A DNA stretch of 64,000 nucleotides from Anoplolepis gracilipes (Eukaryota > Arthropoda > Insecta > Hymenoptera > Formicidae). The position numbers and the translations under genes were made by a program. The DNA lies in NCBI RefSeq assembly GCF_047496725.1, contig NC_132975.1, positions 2,466,501-2,530,500 on the forward strand, read 5' to 3'. Shown piece after piece: positions 11,083 to 23,360 of the stretch (the stretch's first letter is position 1; each line of letters starts with the position of its first letter). The notes beneath the pieces are model-generated. The model saw nothing but the letters and a program-made list of their open reading frames with translations, did not search any database and had not been told where the DNA came from.

Positions 11083-11839
11083 GCCTAGTATCAACTAACA
11101 AGTAGAAGGCTTCTTCGCGTTGCGCGCTTATACTGGCATGAATTGGCCGATCTTTAATAATTTATATCTCATTAATTATTGCGAGTTTAGCAAAATAATA
11201 TAAGATTTTTCTTTTTAGTTTAACACGCTCTATCTACCCACAAGAATTGATCCATTAATTCTGGAACACCCTGTATATTAATATATTTCTGTATATGAAT
11301 ATTTCATATATAGAGTGTCCGGTAATAATCGCCCCACCTTTCATGGGCAGATAGAGCAGGTCAAACTGAACATAAAAATTCTCTATCATTTTGCGATTTT
11401 CGTAATAATTACCGAGAAATTAATTAAGGGGTTATACTTAGTTATAAATGTCGAAAAAAATCGAAATTTTTTTTATTTCATTTTATGAAAGTACAGCCTC
11501 TTAAGAATATTTTCTCAAAATTTCAAAGCAATCGGAGCAGTAGAACGAAAGTTATGACTATTTATAGCGCGCTACCTGAGAGTGCGGCTCTTCGTGCACA
11601 GCGCCCAATAGGCGATGCCGTTACTTTTTCTTCGCAAGCAGGCCTCTATTGTTTCCGTGAATTTTGGAGGACACTACTCGTAAATATACGTTAGTATTAG
11701 TATGTTTACAAACGCCGGAGATATTTCTAGAACCCTCGATCAGTTGTTTTCTGGCTTTCGAAGCAGTAGCATCGAAGCGAAGAGTAATTTTTGTTCGAAC
11801 AACGTTTTTCCGACACGTTTTTGGAAGTTTCTATTAATA

Positions 11840-13600
11840 ATGAACAAAACGCAGAAAATTTCGCGCCATATCAGATCGACTAAGAAAATACAAAGATCAA
11901 GGCCGAAATAAAGGAGATAGTCTTTCAACCCAAAGACTGCAGAGACCGACGAAAGCAGTTTTAGTGCATCTTGAAAAACATTGAAACATTGTGATGAGGT
12001 GAACGTACCGGTTGATCATTCAATTGAATATCGAATTATCAATTTTATATTGGTATTTACGACTCTTTCACAATTTGTAAAGTGCAAAACTTGTGATGGT
12101 GATATTAAATTTGCTCCGATGCAGACACGAGGACTAGGATTTAAAATTGCGTTAACTTGTGATAATTGCCTACAGCGAAAAATCAATTCTTTTATAAATC
12201 ATTCTTTCGAAATAAACAGACGCTTTATATTTGTAATGCGATTACTTGGCTTAGGAGCAGCGGGCTGTGAAAAATTTTGCGAGCTCATGGATATGCCACC
12301 GTTTTTGTTTCAAACAACTTATGACATTATATTGAATCACATATGTGATTCTGTGAAAGCGGTATTTGATAAATTTATGACATATGCTGTGCGTGAAGAA
12401 ATTGAAAAGACGGATGGACCGAATAAAACTCATTTGACAGTATCTGGTGACGGTACGTGGAAAAAACGTGGATTCACATCATTGTATGGAGTTTCTTCCT
12501 TGATTGGATATTATATAGGCAAGATTATTGATATTGTGGTGAAAAGTGCATATTGCAAATGGTGTGAAATGTGGGATAAAAAACAAGATACAGCTGAGTA
12601 TGAAGAGTTGAAGAACGCGCATGAACCTAATTGCACAGCAAATCACACGGAATCAGCTGGAAAAATGAAGGTCGATGCTATGATAGAAATGTTTCAACGT
12701 TTCGAAAAAGTGCATGGTGTAAAATACACGAATTACATTGGTGACGGCGATTTGAAAACGTACACTGCCATAAAGAATGTAAGGCCGTATGGAAAACTGG
12801 AAGTAAAAAAAAAAGAATGCATTGGCCATGTGCAAAAAAGAATAGGCACTCGATTGCGTAATTTGAAAAAGAAAAATACAGGGTTCGGAGGAAAAGGAAA
12901 GTTGACCGGGAAAATGATTGACAAATTAACGATATATTACAGCTTAGCGATTCGTCGTAATCCTGATTCAGTTGAAGCAATGAAAAATGCTATTTGGTCA
13001 ACGTATTATCACTACAACTCCACTGACAAACATCCACAGCATGACAAGTGCCCGGCCGGCAGTGATTCATGGTGTGAGTGGCAAAAAGCTTTCGCAGCGC
13101 TGCTCGATGGTAAAAATAAAAAACAAAATAAGATGCCTGACTTCGAGCATAGCTACAAACCTCTTCTTCAAGACGTTTTAAAAGCTATAAAGTCTACTTA
13201 TGAAGATCTTTCAAAAAATGAATTGCTGGAAAGATGCCTAGGCGGATTCATGCAGAACAACAATGAGAGTTACAATCAACTCATTTGGAAAATCACTCCG
13301 AAGAATCTTCCTGGAGGTATGCAGCCGGTCCAAATTGCAGCTTATACATCTGCCTGTGTTTTCAATGAGGGAAATATTGCAATTTTGAAGATTTTTTAAA
13401 CTTTGGGGATATCCTGTGGCTCTCATGCCCATACGTTTGTCGCAAAGGCAGATAATCAGCGCATGTCGATCGCCGAGCAGCGCGCGCAAAGTGCCTCTAA
13501 AGAGGGAAGGATCGCTCGACGACAAAGCCAGATCAACCATCTGGCTGCCAAAGATGCAGAAGGGACCCTTTATGGCTCTGGAATAGATGACTCTATGTAA
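11840..13600 (+). pseudogene. Mutator-like DDE transposase pseudogene
   Basis: The central 472 codons (11981-13399) are open. Two Cys pairs near the N-terminus (KCKTCDGD and TCDNC) suggest a zinc-binding domain. Likely catalytic acids are the Asp in VSGDGTWKKRG (about residue 155), the Asp in NYIGDGDLKTY (about 257) and the Glu in NNNESYNQLIWK (about 436), the pattern of the Mutator-like transposase domain widespread in arthropods. An ATG at 11840 lies in the same frame but is separated by three stops (about 11909, 11918, 11970). After 13399 a frame change continues into a basic tail to 13600 (RARHT-poor, ending YGSGIDDSM). The protein would cut and rejoin the 11311-14536 element; as it stands it is broken. 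Family name is from motif recognition only. Confidence 0.7.
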
Positions 13601-14206
13601 GTTCGAAGAAATTAATTTTATTTATGAAAAAAGTAGTCTTAAAACTTTAACCGTGATTATCTCAGAATTTTGTTTTTTGAAAAGTACCGTTGCGGTGAGC
13701 ATGATTTGTGGAGAACCATTTCACCGATCGATTTGAATCTTTGTCGTGTTTATTTCTAATTACAATGGCTCCCTCGTGAACGAAGGGATTTTCATTTGCA
13801 CCAAAGTTAACATTTTTATGGCCAAAAAAACCGAATTTTTTTACCTCTAAAATCGAACTTTTTGGCAAAGTCGTCGCCATTTATTTAAAAAACTACATTT
13901 CGATAAACCCTTCGTTCACGAAGTCCGCAAAGGAATATACTAACGAGATCTTTTTGATTTTTTGATTTCAGATAAGCTCTTCCAGAGTTATCATGCTCAC
14001 TGCAAGCGACATAGAAAAAAAGGAATTTTAGCAGAACGGCCATATTGTCTATTATAAACATATATTGACCAGAAAAATCATACAAGTACCTAAAAACATG
14101 TTCAACTTGGTGTTGTGAAACATGTCAATAAAAATTTATTAACATTATATAAAAAAAATCATAAAAATCTTTTAATTTTCCGCATCCTAACTAGGTATAA
14201 CCCCTT

Positions 14207-14418
14207 AACAAAGATTGTCAAATCCGCACGAGTACAAGCGCGTGGCGAGAAGGCCCATCCTAGTGCTACGCGGTTACTGAGCGCGCTACTCATAGGCAGC
14301 CATTGCTAGTCGTAGGCCGCTTCTCCTATCATTCAATGAGCGCCTAGTGACCGCATAGCAGTAGGATGGGCCTTCTCGCCGCGTGCTTGTACTTGCGCGG
14401 ATTTGTCAATCTTTGTTA
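14207..14418. repeat. Foldback insert inside the right TIR of the Mutator-like element
   Basis: Two arms of about 75-80 bp, containing AAGATTGTCAAATCCGC and its complement, face each other around a short centre near 14290-14330. They sit between AACCCCTTAA and TTAATTAATTTCTCGG, which are contiguous in the left TIR. The arms resemble internal sequence of the 3206-11276 element (the GTATAAGCGCGCGGCG segment). Confidence 0.6.
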
Positions 14419-14536
14419 ATTAATTTCTCGGTAATTATTACGAAGATCGCAAAATGGTAAAGGACTTTTCTATTCGGTTTGACCTGCTCTATCTGCCTAT
14501 GAAAGGTGGGACGATTATTACCGGACACCCTGTATA

Positions 14537-15105
14537 ACAAAAATAAGAAATAATCATTTTTAATTTTTTAAAGATGATCATTTCCTATATCTTGTTTAAT
14601 ATTAATTAATCTATACATAGCATAAAAATAAATAAATTTTATTACCTTATTAAGAATTATTATTATTTAGATGTAAACTTGAGAATTATAATTGTATATT
14701 AACGTAGAGAGAAGAAAGGAGAAAAAAGTTATTAGGTTATACAAACGCGCTATGATTGGTGGAACGTAACGTGTTAAGTTTCCATGTACCTTGACTTTCC
14801 TGCTTATGGATTACTGCTTAAGTCTCTGTCTAAGTTTTTTTATGTGCTCCAGGCTTTAGTCTCTCGCTCGGCGAGATCCGTCGGTCGTAACGGCCGCGAT
14901 TTCTTTATAGATTAAAATAGGGTGCACCGCGCCTTCGCTTTTGCCCAGCCGGTGTTCGCCGGGCAGCGGACTTCCGACGGATGGACGGTCGGGAATGAAC
15001 GAGGAGTTAGTAAAATCGTAAAATTAAAACACATTTAATTATGTTAATTATGTTAAAGTAAAAATGTATAACTGCTAGTTGCAAATTCAGATTTTTACTT
15101 AACAT
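14537..15105. other. Intergenic stretch without a recognised gene
   Basis: AT-rich at both ends, with a GC-richer island around 14870-15000. I see no coding signal, RNA gene or repeat that I can name. Confidence 0.5.
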
Positions 15106-15116
15106 AATTATGTGTT
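15106..15116. repeat. LINE target-site duplication, left
   Basis: AATTATGTGTT, repeated exactly at 19756-19766 on the far side of the LINE. Confidence 0.85.
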
Positions 15117-15387
15117 TCCCCCCGCATGGGTCTCCACCTTGGCGCGGTGGAGGGGCTTAAGGTCGCACCCAGGTTCACCCTCGGGGATGAAACTGGGTAC
15201 GACCGACGAAGAGGGACCCCCCCAAGCTAAGGTATTAGCGAGCCGACGGCTACATCACGCAGGGGGCGCTGCGTGATAAACGGTGCCTCCCGGACACCGG
15301 GCGAAATCCGAAAGTAGACAGCTAAGCCCCGGGCGAACGCGGCTCCGCACCGGTGAGACCGTTTTCCCGCGAATTCGTGAGACTAAC

Positions 15388-16110
15388 ATGAATGATAAAA
15401 ACAACAATACAAATTTAAACAAAGTGCTCCAGGGCGTGGTTTCCCTAGGAAGCGAACGACCGGAAGAAGTTTCTAATACCTCTGGTACCCACCCAAAAAC
15501 CCACGTTCGATATAGCGGCGCCGCCAGACGACGCTATAAGAAGCAGATGCAACTCCAGGGGGAGGGAAAGGTCATGGAGACTGAAAAAACTCCTTCTGCA
15601 GCTGCCTCCTGAGGGAACAGGAGGAACGAAACAGGCTGGAACGGCAAAACGCCCTAGAACGACCATGAACACTCCCAGCCCCTCAAACAGGCAACCTGGG
15701 AAAAAGCCCCGGATCAACAATCAGAGGTCGTTCGCCCAGGCGGCCAAGGGTATCAGCAGGATCGCTGTCGCAGACAACTTTTATGATGCAAAACTAGGTG
15801 ACGGAGAGGCAGCGGAAGTCAAGAAGCTGATCAGGAGATGCATTATTGGTTTTGCCTGCGCGAACGAGGAATCGGCGAACTGGCTGAAAAGCCTCTTCGC
15901 CGATCTTAGCGTAGAGAACACTCCCCTGCGTGTGCCGCCAGTCGATGAACTACCAAAGCGACATCGGGTGGTAGTGCACGTGAAGGATTCGGACCTCTCA
16001 ACCAAAGAGGCCATTGAACTCCTTGATAGGCAGAATGCGGGCCTGGCCCCCGGGGATTGGGTGATCTTGGGTGGGAGCGAAAGCAGGAATACTTTAAGCA
16101 CCCACTTCGC
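15388..16110 (+). pseudogene. LINE ORF1 pseudogene (DUF4780-like region), fused to ORF2 by an internal deletion
   Basis: The start at 15388 (MNDKNNNTN) opens a 75-codon frame ending at 15612, and a second frame from 15665 gives the rest. The conserved part (from about 15740) includes KRHRVVVHVKDSDLSTKEA and GLAPGDWVILGG, resembling the DUF4780 domain of LINE ORF1 proteins, which bind element RNA. No CCHC knuckles follow. Instead the frame passes from the DUF4780-like end (LSTHFACLVRTG) straight into the endonuclease motif ALIQEPWH, so the ORF1/ORF2 boundary has been deleted. This makes the copy non-functional. Confidence 0.6.
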
Positions 16111-19100
16111 CTGCCTGGTGAGAACAGGTATAGCACTAATTCAGGAACCATGGCACCTAATCTGAAGAATGCTATCAAAGGTTTGAGTGGGTGCGGCACA
16201 ATATGCTACATACGATCAAACCGAAAAATTAGAACTTGCATAGCCACACAGAGTCTAACTGCAATTTTTATGCCACAGCTCAGCTGCGAGGACTTAACAG
16301 TAATCCAGACACAGCTAAAATTTTCGACAACGGAATCCTTGGATGTGTTGATAGGCTTAACTTACATGCCCTATAACTCTGAGGAACCGCCACCTCAGGT
16401 GGAAATCAAAAATTTGATAACTTATGCGGAGGAATGTGGATTCGGATTACCACTTGGATGCGATACCAACTCCCACCACGTCGGATGGGGGAGCTCGGAC
16501 ATCAATTCCAGGGGAGAAAGCCTGCATGACTTCATCATGAGAGCTGGCCTTATTATTCTAAATAGGGATACAGAATTTACCTTTCAAGACTCTAGAAGAC
16601 AAGAGGTAATCGACATCACTTTATGTACGAGAAGGGTGGCTGGTCTAGTACGGATTGGAGGGTCTCGAATGAACCCTCTGGTTCTGATCACAGACTAATA
16701 CGCCTAACTCTTTACCACATATCGGAGGACAAATGGACGCGTAATCCTAAAAGGACTGATTGGAATGGATATAGGGCTGCTCTATCAGCCATTCTCAGGT
16801 CAGTCCCAACCAAATTCTTTAACAAGAATGATCTCGACGCGGCGGCACTCTTCATGAAAGGCGCCATAATAGATGCGTACGAAGCAAACTGTCCGCTGAG
16901 GAGAAGTCAGTCCTCTACCAAAGTTCCCTGGTGGAGCAAAGAGCTTACAAAGCTCAGGTTGAGGACTAGGAGACTCTTCAACAAGGCCAAGAATTCTGGC
17001 TCCGCAGCCTGCTGGGAAGCCTTTAAAAGTGCACGGCGGGAGTACAGTAAAGCCATAACCTCAGCTAAACGACAAAGCTGGAGGAATATCTGTGAAAGCA
17101 TGGAGAGCCTCCCAAAGGCATTCAGGCTTAATAGAATTCTTAACTCTGATAGTCGCTCGCAAATGGACTGTCTTAAACACACAAGCGGACACTATACAGA
17201 AAACCATACTGAATCTTTAATACTCCTGATGGAGACTCACTTTTCAGGTTTTCAACCTCTGACGTCACAACACCCCTCTTCCAAGGCGCTTATATCCAGG
17301 GATGGTTACAAGCTCAGGGAGTGGTCGCTAGCGGCAGAGGTGGTGTATGCGAAAGGTGTGGAGCGGGCCATCCGGTCGTTTGACCCCTACAAAGTACCGG
17401 ACCTAGATGGAATCTACCCCATCCTCCTTAAAGAGGGGTTGGGACCTCTGTTGGGCCTCCTTACAAAAATCTTTAGAGCTAGCATAGCTCTAAGACATGT
17501 CCCACTGGCCTGAAGTGGCACTAGAGTGTGCTTCATTCCAAAGCCAGGTAGAAACGGCCATATTATGGCTAAAGACTTTAGACCCATCAGCCTTATCTTC
17601 TTTTTGTTGAAAACATTAGAGAGATTAGTTGAGGGCTTCATAAAAACAGGGCCTCTGGTTCGTAAACTTCTGTCTTCGTGTCAGTACGCCTACAGGGAGG
17701 GCAGGTCTACAGACACTGCCCTACATCACCTTGTGAGTAGTATTGAAACTCAACTCACAGCCAAGGGGTACGCCCTAGGCGTCTTCTTAGATATTGAGGG
17801 AGCTTTTGATAGCACCTCCGGTTATTATGAGAGGCATGGGCAACCATGACATACCAGCCGCTATTATTGACTGGACATTAAGTATGCTGACAGGCAGACT
17901 TCTAACTATCAATCAGGAAAACTTGCCTCTGAGAGGTGTCCCCGCGAAAGGCTGCCCGCAGGGTGGAGTTCTGTCTCCACTCCTGTGGTGCTTTGTGGTG
18001 GATGAGCTCCTAGTCAATCTGCAGAAAGCCAGTCTCCGGGTATATGGCTATTCTGACGATGTAGCCATCGTATTAAGGGGTGGCTTTTTTTCAACTCTCA
18101 AGAAGCTTATGGATAATGCACTGAGAATCGTTCAAAACTGATGTGAGGCTAGAGGTCTAACGGTAAACCCAAATAAGACTGAAGCCATGATCTTTACCAG
18201 GAAATATAAGCCAGAGAGCATCGACGCGCTAAAGCTCTGGAACAAAGAAATACAGTTCTCCTCTTCCATAAAATATTTGGATGTCCATCTTGATCCCAAA
18301 TTGAACTGGAACTATCATCTTGAAGTTAAAAGAAAGAAATTGTACATCTCTTTTTAGGCATGTAGAAGGACGATGAGCGGTACCTGGGGGATCAAACCCA
18401 GCATTGCGTTATGAATCTACAAGTCTGTTCTGCTGCCAAGGATGACGTATGAGGCGGTGGTCTGGTAGCCAAGAATGGAAAAAGTGGGGACAAGGAACCT
18501 GCTGAAAAGCCTACAGGGTGGATACTTAAAGGCAGCAGTAGGGGCCATGAAAACTACCCCAACAGAGGCGCTGGAAGTAGCTCTCTGCATTCCTCCGCTT
18601 GACCAGAAGATCATCTGCGCGGCCAAGTCGACGGCTTACAGATTACACTGTTAAAGGGAGTGGAGATACGCTGAACTTGGACACACCAGACTAAGCTTTC
18701 TCTAAGATCGCCCTTTCTCCCTGAAACAGGATAGATCGACAAAGAAATACCATCTGGGAAAGACTATCAAGGTTCTTATACCAGATAGGGCAGACTGGGA
18801 GAATCAACGCTTTATTGATTGCCTGGATCCAGACGTATAGTATACAGCGGTTCAGGCAACAATGGTCGCTATGGAGCAGGTATATATGCTCCAAAGAACA
18901 ACTACAAAACAAGCATTCCCATAGGGGGATTGGCCACGGTCTTTGAAGCTGAGGTCTTAGTCATCTTGGAATGCGCTAACCTACAAATCACTGCCGGGGC
19001 AGGCAACAAAAACATTGTTGTTTGCTCGGACAGCCGAGCAGCCCTGGGTGCTCTTGTTAAACCCACCACGAAACCTCCCTGGTTTGGGATTGCATGCAAG

Positions 19101-19660
19101 CACTCAATCGACTAGGGAAACACAACAAGGTTACCTTGATGTGGGTACCGGGTCACCAAGGCATCCAAGGCAATGAGATGGCGGACGATCTAGCGAAAGC
19201 GGGCACCCTTGGGACCCTGCTGAACAGATCGTAGGAGTCCCTTTTGCCCTGGGCAAAAGAATCATTATGGGACAGCTTCAACAAAGACACCGGATCTCCT
19301 GGGAGCAGGGGGGGCTGCAGACAAACGAGGACCCTGATGAGTCAACCCTCACAAGACAGAGCACGCGAGCTCTTGGCTCTAAGCAGAGGGAAATTAAGAC
19401 TTGCTCTTAGCCTCCTCACGGGACATGTGCACCTTCGGGCTCAAATGTCCATCTTGGGGCTGGCGACACAGGACACATGTCGACTATGTGGAGAGGATAG
19501 AGAGGACAGCCTTCACATCCTGTGCCGCTGTCCCGCCTTAGTCCTCAAAAGATACAGACACCTAGGGTCTATGTTTCTTGAACCGGGTGATCTGAAGAAC
19601 AAAAAGATAAACAACCTGTGCAAGCTGGCGGAAAACGCCGGCTTGGGTTTGCAGGGATAA
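16111..19660 (+). pseudogene. LINE ORF2 pseudogene: endonuclease, reverse transcriptase, RNase H
   Basis: Endonuclease fragments lie at about 16120-16690 (ALIQEPWH; GCDTNSHHVGWGSSD). The reverse transcriptase runs from about 16900 to 18140: KVPDLDGIYP (the second residue group changed from the usual PG), DFRPISL, VFLDIEGAFD, GCPQGGVLSPLLW and YSDDVAIVL in place of YADD. An RNase H-like region at 18819-19230 has VYSGSGNNGRYGAG and CSDSRAALGAL. The C-terminal CRLCGEDREDSLHILCRCPA is the usual Cys/His knuckle. At least six stops or frame changes are present (for example at 16698, 17513, 17849, 18141 and 18358). The order of domains defines the gene; it is dead. Confidence 0.8.
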
Positions 19661-19755
19661 TCTTCAATCACCAGTGGGGAGTTACAATGAAACTTTTAGA
19701 TCTAGGTGACCTCAGAAACTCTCTGTAGTACCACTCGCTCTTTTACTTACTTACT

Positions 19756-19766
19756 AATTATGTGTT
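19756..19766. repeat. LINE target-site duplication, right
   Basis: AATTATGTGTT, identical to 15106-15116. Confidence 0.85.
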
Positions 19767-19837
19767 CTCTTTACACCAATTGATTCGTCATATTATTCTG
19801 TGCATAAAAGTATTAGAGTAGGATAATCAAAAAATGA

Positions 19838-20163
19838 ATATTTTACGAGATATCTTGTATTTTATGTCAAAATACTGCAACTTTGAAGCCTTATAACTCA
19901 AAAAATACTTAAAGAAAAATACTTTGTCATAAGTGTTTTGGAAAACTCTCGAGATGAGCTACAAGAATATGTAAAAATATATAGGGTGTTCCATTTAAAA
20001 AACTTGAAGTGACCTTCACGTGACCTTCAAATGATTTTTCAAGGTCAAACCAATGGTACCATCTTATGGCTCCCTCGAAACCATACAACTTTTGTCTGAA
20101 ACATCTGTAAAACGTATTATTCGGGAGATATTTGAGTTCGTTATTTAAAATGGGACACCCTGT
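19838..20163 (+). repeat. Inverted repeat arm (partner at 23361-23705)
   Basis: About 325 bp that recurs in inverted orientation at 23361-23705 with clear divergence. Shared segments include GGTACCATCTTATGG, TATAACTCAAAAA and AGCTACAAGAATATGTAA. The inner end is GGGACACCCTGTATA, and a second TAGGGTGTTCC motif lies near 19983, so the inner 185 bp has its own short inverted ends. It looks like a mariner-type or MITE terminal region. Confidence 0.65.
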
Positions 20164-20166
20164 ATA

Positions 20167-21152
20167 TACTGGGTGTCCCAGAACAACCTTCCGTCTGTAA
20201 AATGACGTATTCTTGACACAATTTTAAAAGAATTTTTTCTTTACCAAAATTTGATTTGAAGCGTAGTTTTTGAGTTATAAGCAAAAATAGTTAGCAAATC
20301 ACACGTCGAGCACAGAAGGCAGGCAGGAGCGGCGCGGCGCACCGCGAACGCAGGCGCAACTGACTGTCCGACGAGTGATTACCGCCGCATAAGTCGCTAA
20401 CTATTTTATTTTATAACATAAAATTATGCTTTAAATTAATTTTAGTAAAGAAGAAAATGTCTTATAATTACGTCAGGAATAAGTGTCCTTAAAATAATGT
20501 TACTTTAATGACCAAAAGTTGTTCTGGATCGCCGGCCGTCGGACGCTGCAATCAGCTGATTGCTACACGCGATGTGTCTCTCTGCTGAGCCGGAAAATCA
20601 ATATATCGATCGGTTTGAAGTCGTTGACGACAATGTCGATGACAATCAAAGGAGCGTCGCCGTCGCGAAGACGGTTATTTCTCTCTCTCTTTCTCTCACT
20701 CACTCTGTCCCTTTCTTTTACGCACACACTCAGCATACACACATCGCGTGTAATAATCAGCTGATCGCAGCGTCTGACGGTCGGCAATCCGGAACAACTT
20801 TTGGTCATTAAAGTAACGTTATTTTAAGGAACACTTATTCCTGACGTAATTATAAGACATTTTCTTCTTTACAAAAATTTTATTTAAAGCATAATTTTAT
20901 GCTATAATATAAAATAGTTAGCGACTCATGCTGCGGTAATCACCCGTCGGACGGTCAGCTGCGCTCGCGCTCGCGGTGCGCCGCACCGCTTCTGCCTGCC
21001 TTCTTTACTCGACGCGTGATTAGCTAACTATTTTTGCTTATAACACAAAAACTACACTTCAAATAAAATTTTAGTAAAGGAAAAATTGTCTTAGAATTGT
21101 GTCAGAAATACGTCATTTTACGGACGGAAGGTTGTTCTGGGACACCCTGTAT
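20167..21152. mobile_element. Foldback MITE with about 412 bp arms
   Basis: The left arm (20167-20578) and right arm (20739-21152) are inverted copies, starting ACTGGGTGTCCCAGAACAAC at the left end and its complement on the right, and extending inward to ACACGCGATGTGT. The arms are about 90% alike by eye. Only about 160 bp of loop lies between them, with a CT microsatellite (20682-20715). No ORF is shared with a transposase. It lies directly inside the inverted arm that ends at 20163. Confidence 0.8.
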
Positions 21153-21159
21153 ACATATA

Positions 21160-23350
21160 TATAGTGTGACATTGCCGTCACGACGGGCGTCCACCTCGCT
21201 AAAAAGAATCGCGAGGCACGAACCGAGCGTACGCGCCGGTCGAGATATCGAGAGCCCTACCGCGATTCCCAAAAAGGCGAGCGATTACGATTATTGAATT
21301 TAAGTATTAACCATTGTGACTATTGTATTTTGAGCGCCATAAATCACGGTGACAACGTGAGATTAAGAAGAGGACCACTTGAATGGAAACAATGGAGAAG
21401 GAATGTCGAAAACACCGTGCGCCGACGACAACAAGGATTGGCCATCCTCGAGGAGCCTCGCGGACGCCCAGAAAATCGACCCGGCGCGGCAGGGCCGACC
21501 GACAGCAAAGGGCGAAAAAGACGCCCCCAAAACCGGGAGAAAAATTGTTGCAACACACGGGGGAGAGCGACGTCCTACCCCGAAAGGAAGAAACAAGGAC
21601 ATGGACGACCGGCCACCCCGTCGATGAAGAGTGTTGCGAAAAATCAGCAAGAGCGATAGCGGAGGCCCGATCGCCCGAGACACGGGAGCGCGGGCGCTTA
21701 ATATGCCCGTGCACGGAGCCGAAATTTGAGCGCACGGGGCGAATACTCCGCTCCCCGCACTGATAAGACCGGTAGGGCGGCAAAGGAGTATATAGCGAGC
21801 GCCGATTAGCGAAAGGAGAGATTCGAAAGATTCGTTTCGAGAGAGTAGTCGAGATCCGAGAGAGACACCGTCTCCTTCGAGAAATTATCGCGGACGCTCG
21901 GTGCGACTGAAGATTACGTGGCGACGATTTTTGGTGACCATTCCGGGAGCGGATTCACCGGTGAGGCTGTCTCACTAATTCGATTTTTATTGTCGCGTGC
22001 GTTAAGCTATCACCGATACGATTTGTGAAATCGACCCCTCTGACTTGGGCGCGTTTTTGCGAGAAATCTGTGATTTCGTTTAGTTTTTGGTGTTTCGGAG
22101 TGGAGTGCGACCACAGTCAAGGGGCGAGAGAGAATCGTAAGGCGTTAGCATACCCGGTGTTTTCGTTCACCTCTTCGCGAGCCGACATATCGCGCTTGAA
22201 ATATTGTTCGTTCTCAATATCTTTCATTCTTCGCAAGTTGTCGTCGGGTGGAATCACTGGATTCCACCCGAGAGTGTTGTCGAGAGTCCGCTAAACCTAG
22301 CGATATCGAAGTGTTCGTATCTAAGGGTGTAAGTGTGTGTGAAAGCCACTCCTCTGGGAGGATCGACGTTGCTGGAGTGTGTGTGGGTGCAGAGGGAGCC
22401 CGAGCGAGGACCATCTTCCTCCTCCGACAGCGTAAGGTGAATACCTTGGAATTATCGTGGACGGACCGCGCGAGCCAAAAAGGGCCTCGATTCTCGACCA
22501 CCAGTCTCACTGTGCGTTTGGTCAAGTGACTCGCCTAAGCGAGGGCGATCGGCTGTCGGAGGCGCGGCTGTCGACGGCACCGCGTGGCGTGCCCGCCTCG
22601 AAAAACCTGGCCACGCTAACTTTCGAGCGTGCGATGGTGCACTCCTAAAATCGCGAGTTTGCAACTAATGCGATTGTATTATTTTATTCCGTTTCTCGTC
22701 ACATCTGTCGTCTTTCTATTTTTAGTATTGCTATCTCGTATTATCGCATTGTCTTACGTTTCCGCGTTCACGCTTGTCGATGTTGTACTAGTGTTGTCGT
22801 GGCGGCGCGTATCGTCGTCGCGTGCCCCTCGCATGTAAGTGTCACATTATCACAAGAAAATTATTACCGCCGATAGCCTTTTGTATCGTTCCGTGCTGAT
22901 TGCGATTTCTATAGTTTCTTTATTTTGACCGCGACTTTCGGAGTCATATAATATAATAAAGTTGTTACATTGTTTTACACTAAATTTTGTGTTTTTTCTA
23001 CGAAAGGGGTCTCCCCCTTTTTCCGCCTTGAGTTCACCTATCTTCCTTCCGAAATCGTACCTCTCATAAACGTCCCTCCCCTTTACCGTTAGGCGAGCTA
23101 GCCAGCCGTGACGAACGGAGAATTTTTATGGAGATTAATGACCTTCGCAAATTTTCGTGACTTGGCGCGTGAAAGACCGCGCCTGGCGTCCAGGGTTTAT
23201 ATTCCCCTGCCCGCCACGTCGCGCCCGGAACCCCGTCATTCTCGTTCCCTATCCGGCGCGTCCCCCAGTCTCGTCTCTTTTTTTATGGCGATTTGTCAGC
23301 AAAAATCACTCTCCCGTTCGCCTTCCCATTTCCACCCGCCGGGAAAAATC
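21160..23350. other. Unassigned GC-richer stretch, possibly LTR-derived
   Basis: This 2.2 kb block begins TGTGACATTGCCGTCACGACG shortly after the foldback element and runs to the right inverted arm at 23361. It is CpG-rich compared with its surroundings, has overlapping open readings of 60-160 codons in several frames without recognisable motifs, and contains an AATAAAG near 22955 followed by T-rich sequence. These features would fit a long LTR or a non-coding retroelement part, but I cannot fix ends or a target duplication, so the nature is open. Confidence 0.3.
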
Positions 23351-23360
23351 GTCGTAATAT

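Larger units (their letters stand above)
3206..11276. mobile_element. Mutator-related TIR element, filled by two LINE insertions
   Basis: The left TIR (3206 to about 3404) and right TIR (about 11082-11276) are inverted copies of one another over roughly 195 bp, starting ACAG(A/G)GTGTTCC at the outer ends and including GGTAGATAGAGCGTGTTAAAC. The segment GTAGATAGAGC...TAAACTGAA...ATTTTGC...TAATTAAT also matches the TIRs of the Mutator-like element at 11311-14536, so the two belong to related families. Outside the LINEs only the TIRs and about 85 bp of internal sequence remain, so this was a short non-autonomous element. AT-rich flanks TATTAATATATT on both sides look like the target duplication. 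Confidence 0.7.
11311..14536 (+). mobile_element. Mutator-like TIR transposon carrying a decayed transposase
   Basis: A 3.2 kb element whose ends are inverted copies: left TAGAGTGTCCGGTAATAATC and right the complement, ending ACCGGACACCCTGTATA. The TIR is about 125 bp on the left (to the GGGGTTATACTTA motif). On the right it is divided by an inserted foldback at 14207-14418, so its two pieces lie at about 14185-14206 and 14419-14536. Inside, 11840-13600 holds a transposase pseudogene. The TIR resembles that of the neighbouring element at 3206-11276, which this element nearly abuts (about 35 bp apart). Confidence 0.75.
15117..19755 (+). mobile_element. LINE with RNase H domain (I/LOA-like)
   Basis: A 4.64 kb LINE flanked by an 11 bp exact target duplication. 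It starts with a C run and a GC-rich leader and ends in a short TTAC repeat (TTTTACTTACTTACT). It contains ORF1 remnants, endonuclease, reverse transcriptase, an RNase H region and a terminal Cys/His segment, all with stops and frame changes. Presence of RNase H separates it from the R1-like LINEs elsewhere in the window and points to the I/LOA group; the exact clade is uncertain. Confidence 0.85.

Noticed and set aside
21307..21783. Overlapping ORFs of 82-158 codons in the GC-richer block
   Set aside because: Open in five frames at once, Arg/Pro-rich, no domain; a base-composition effect.
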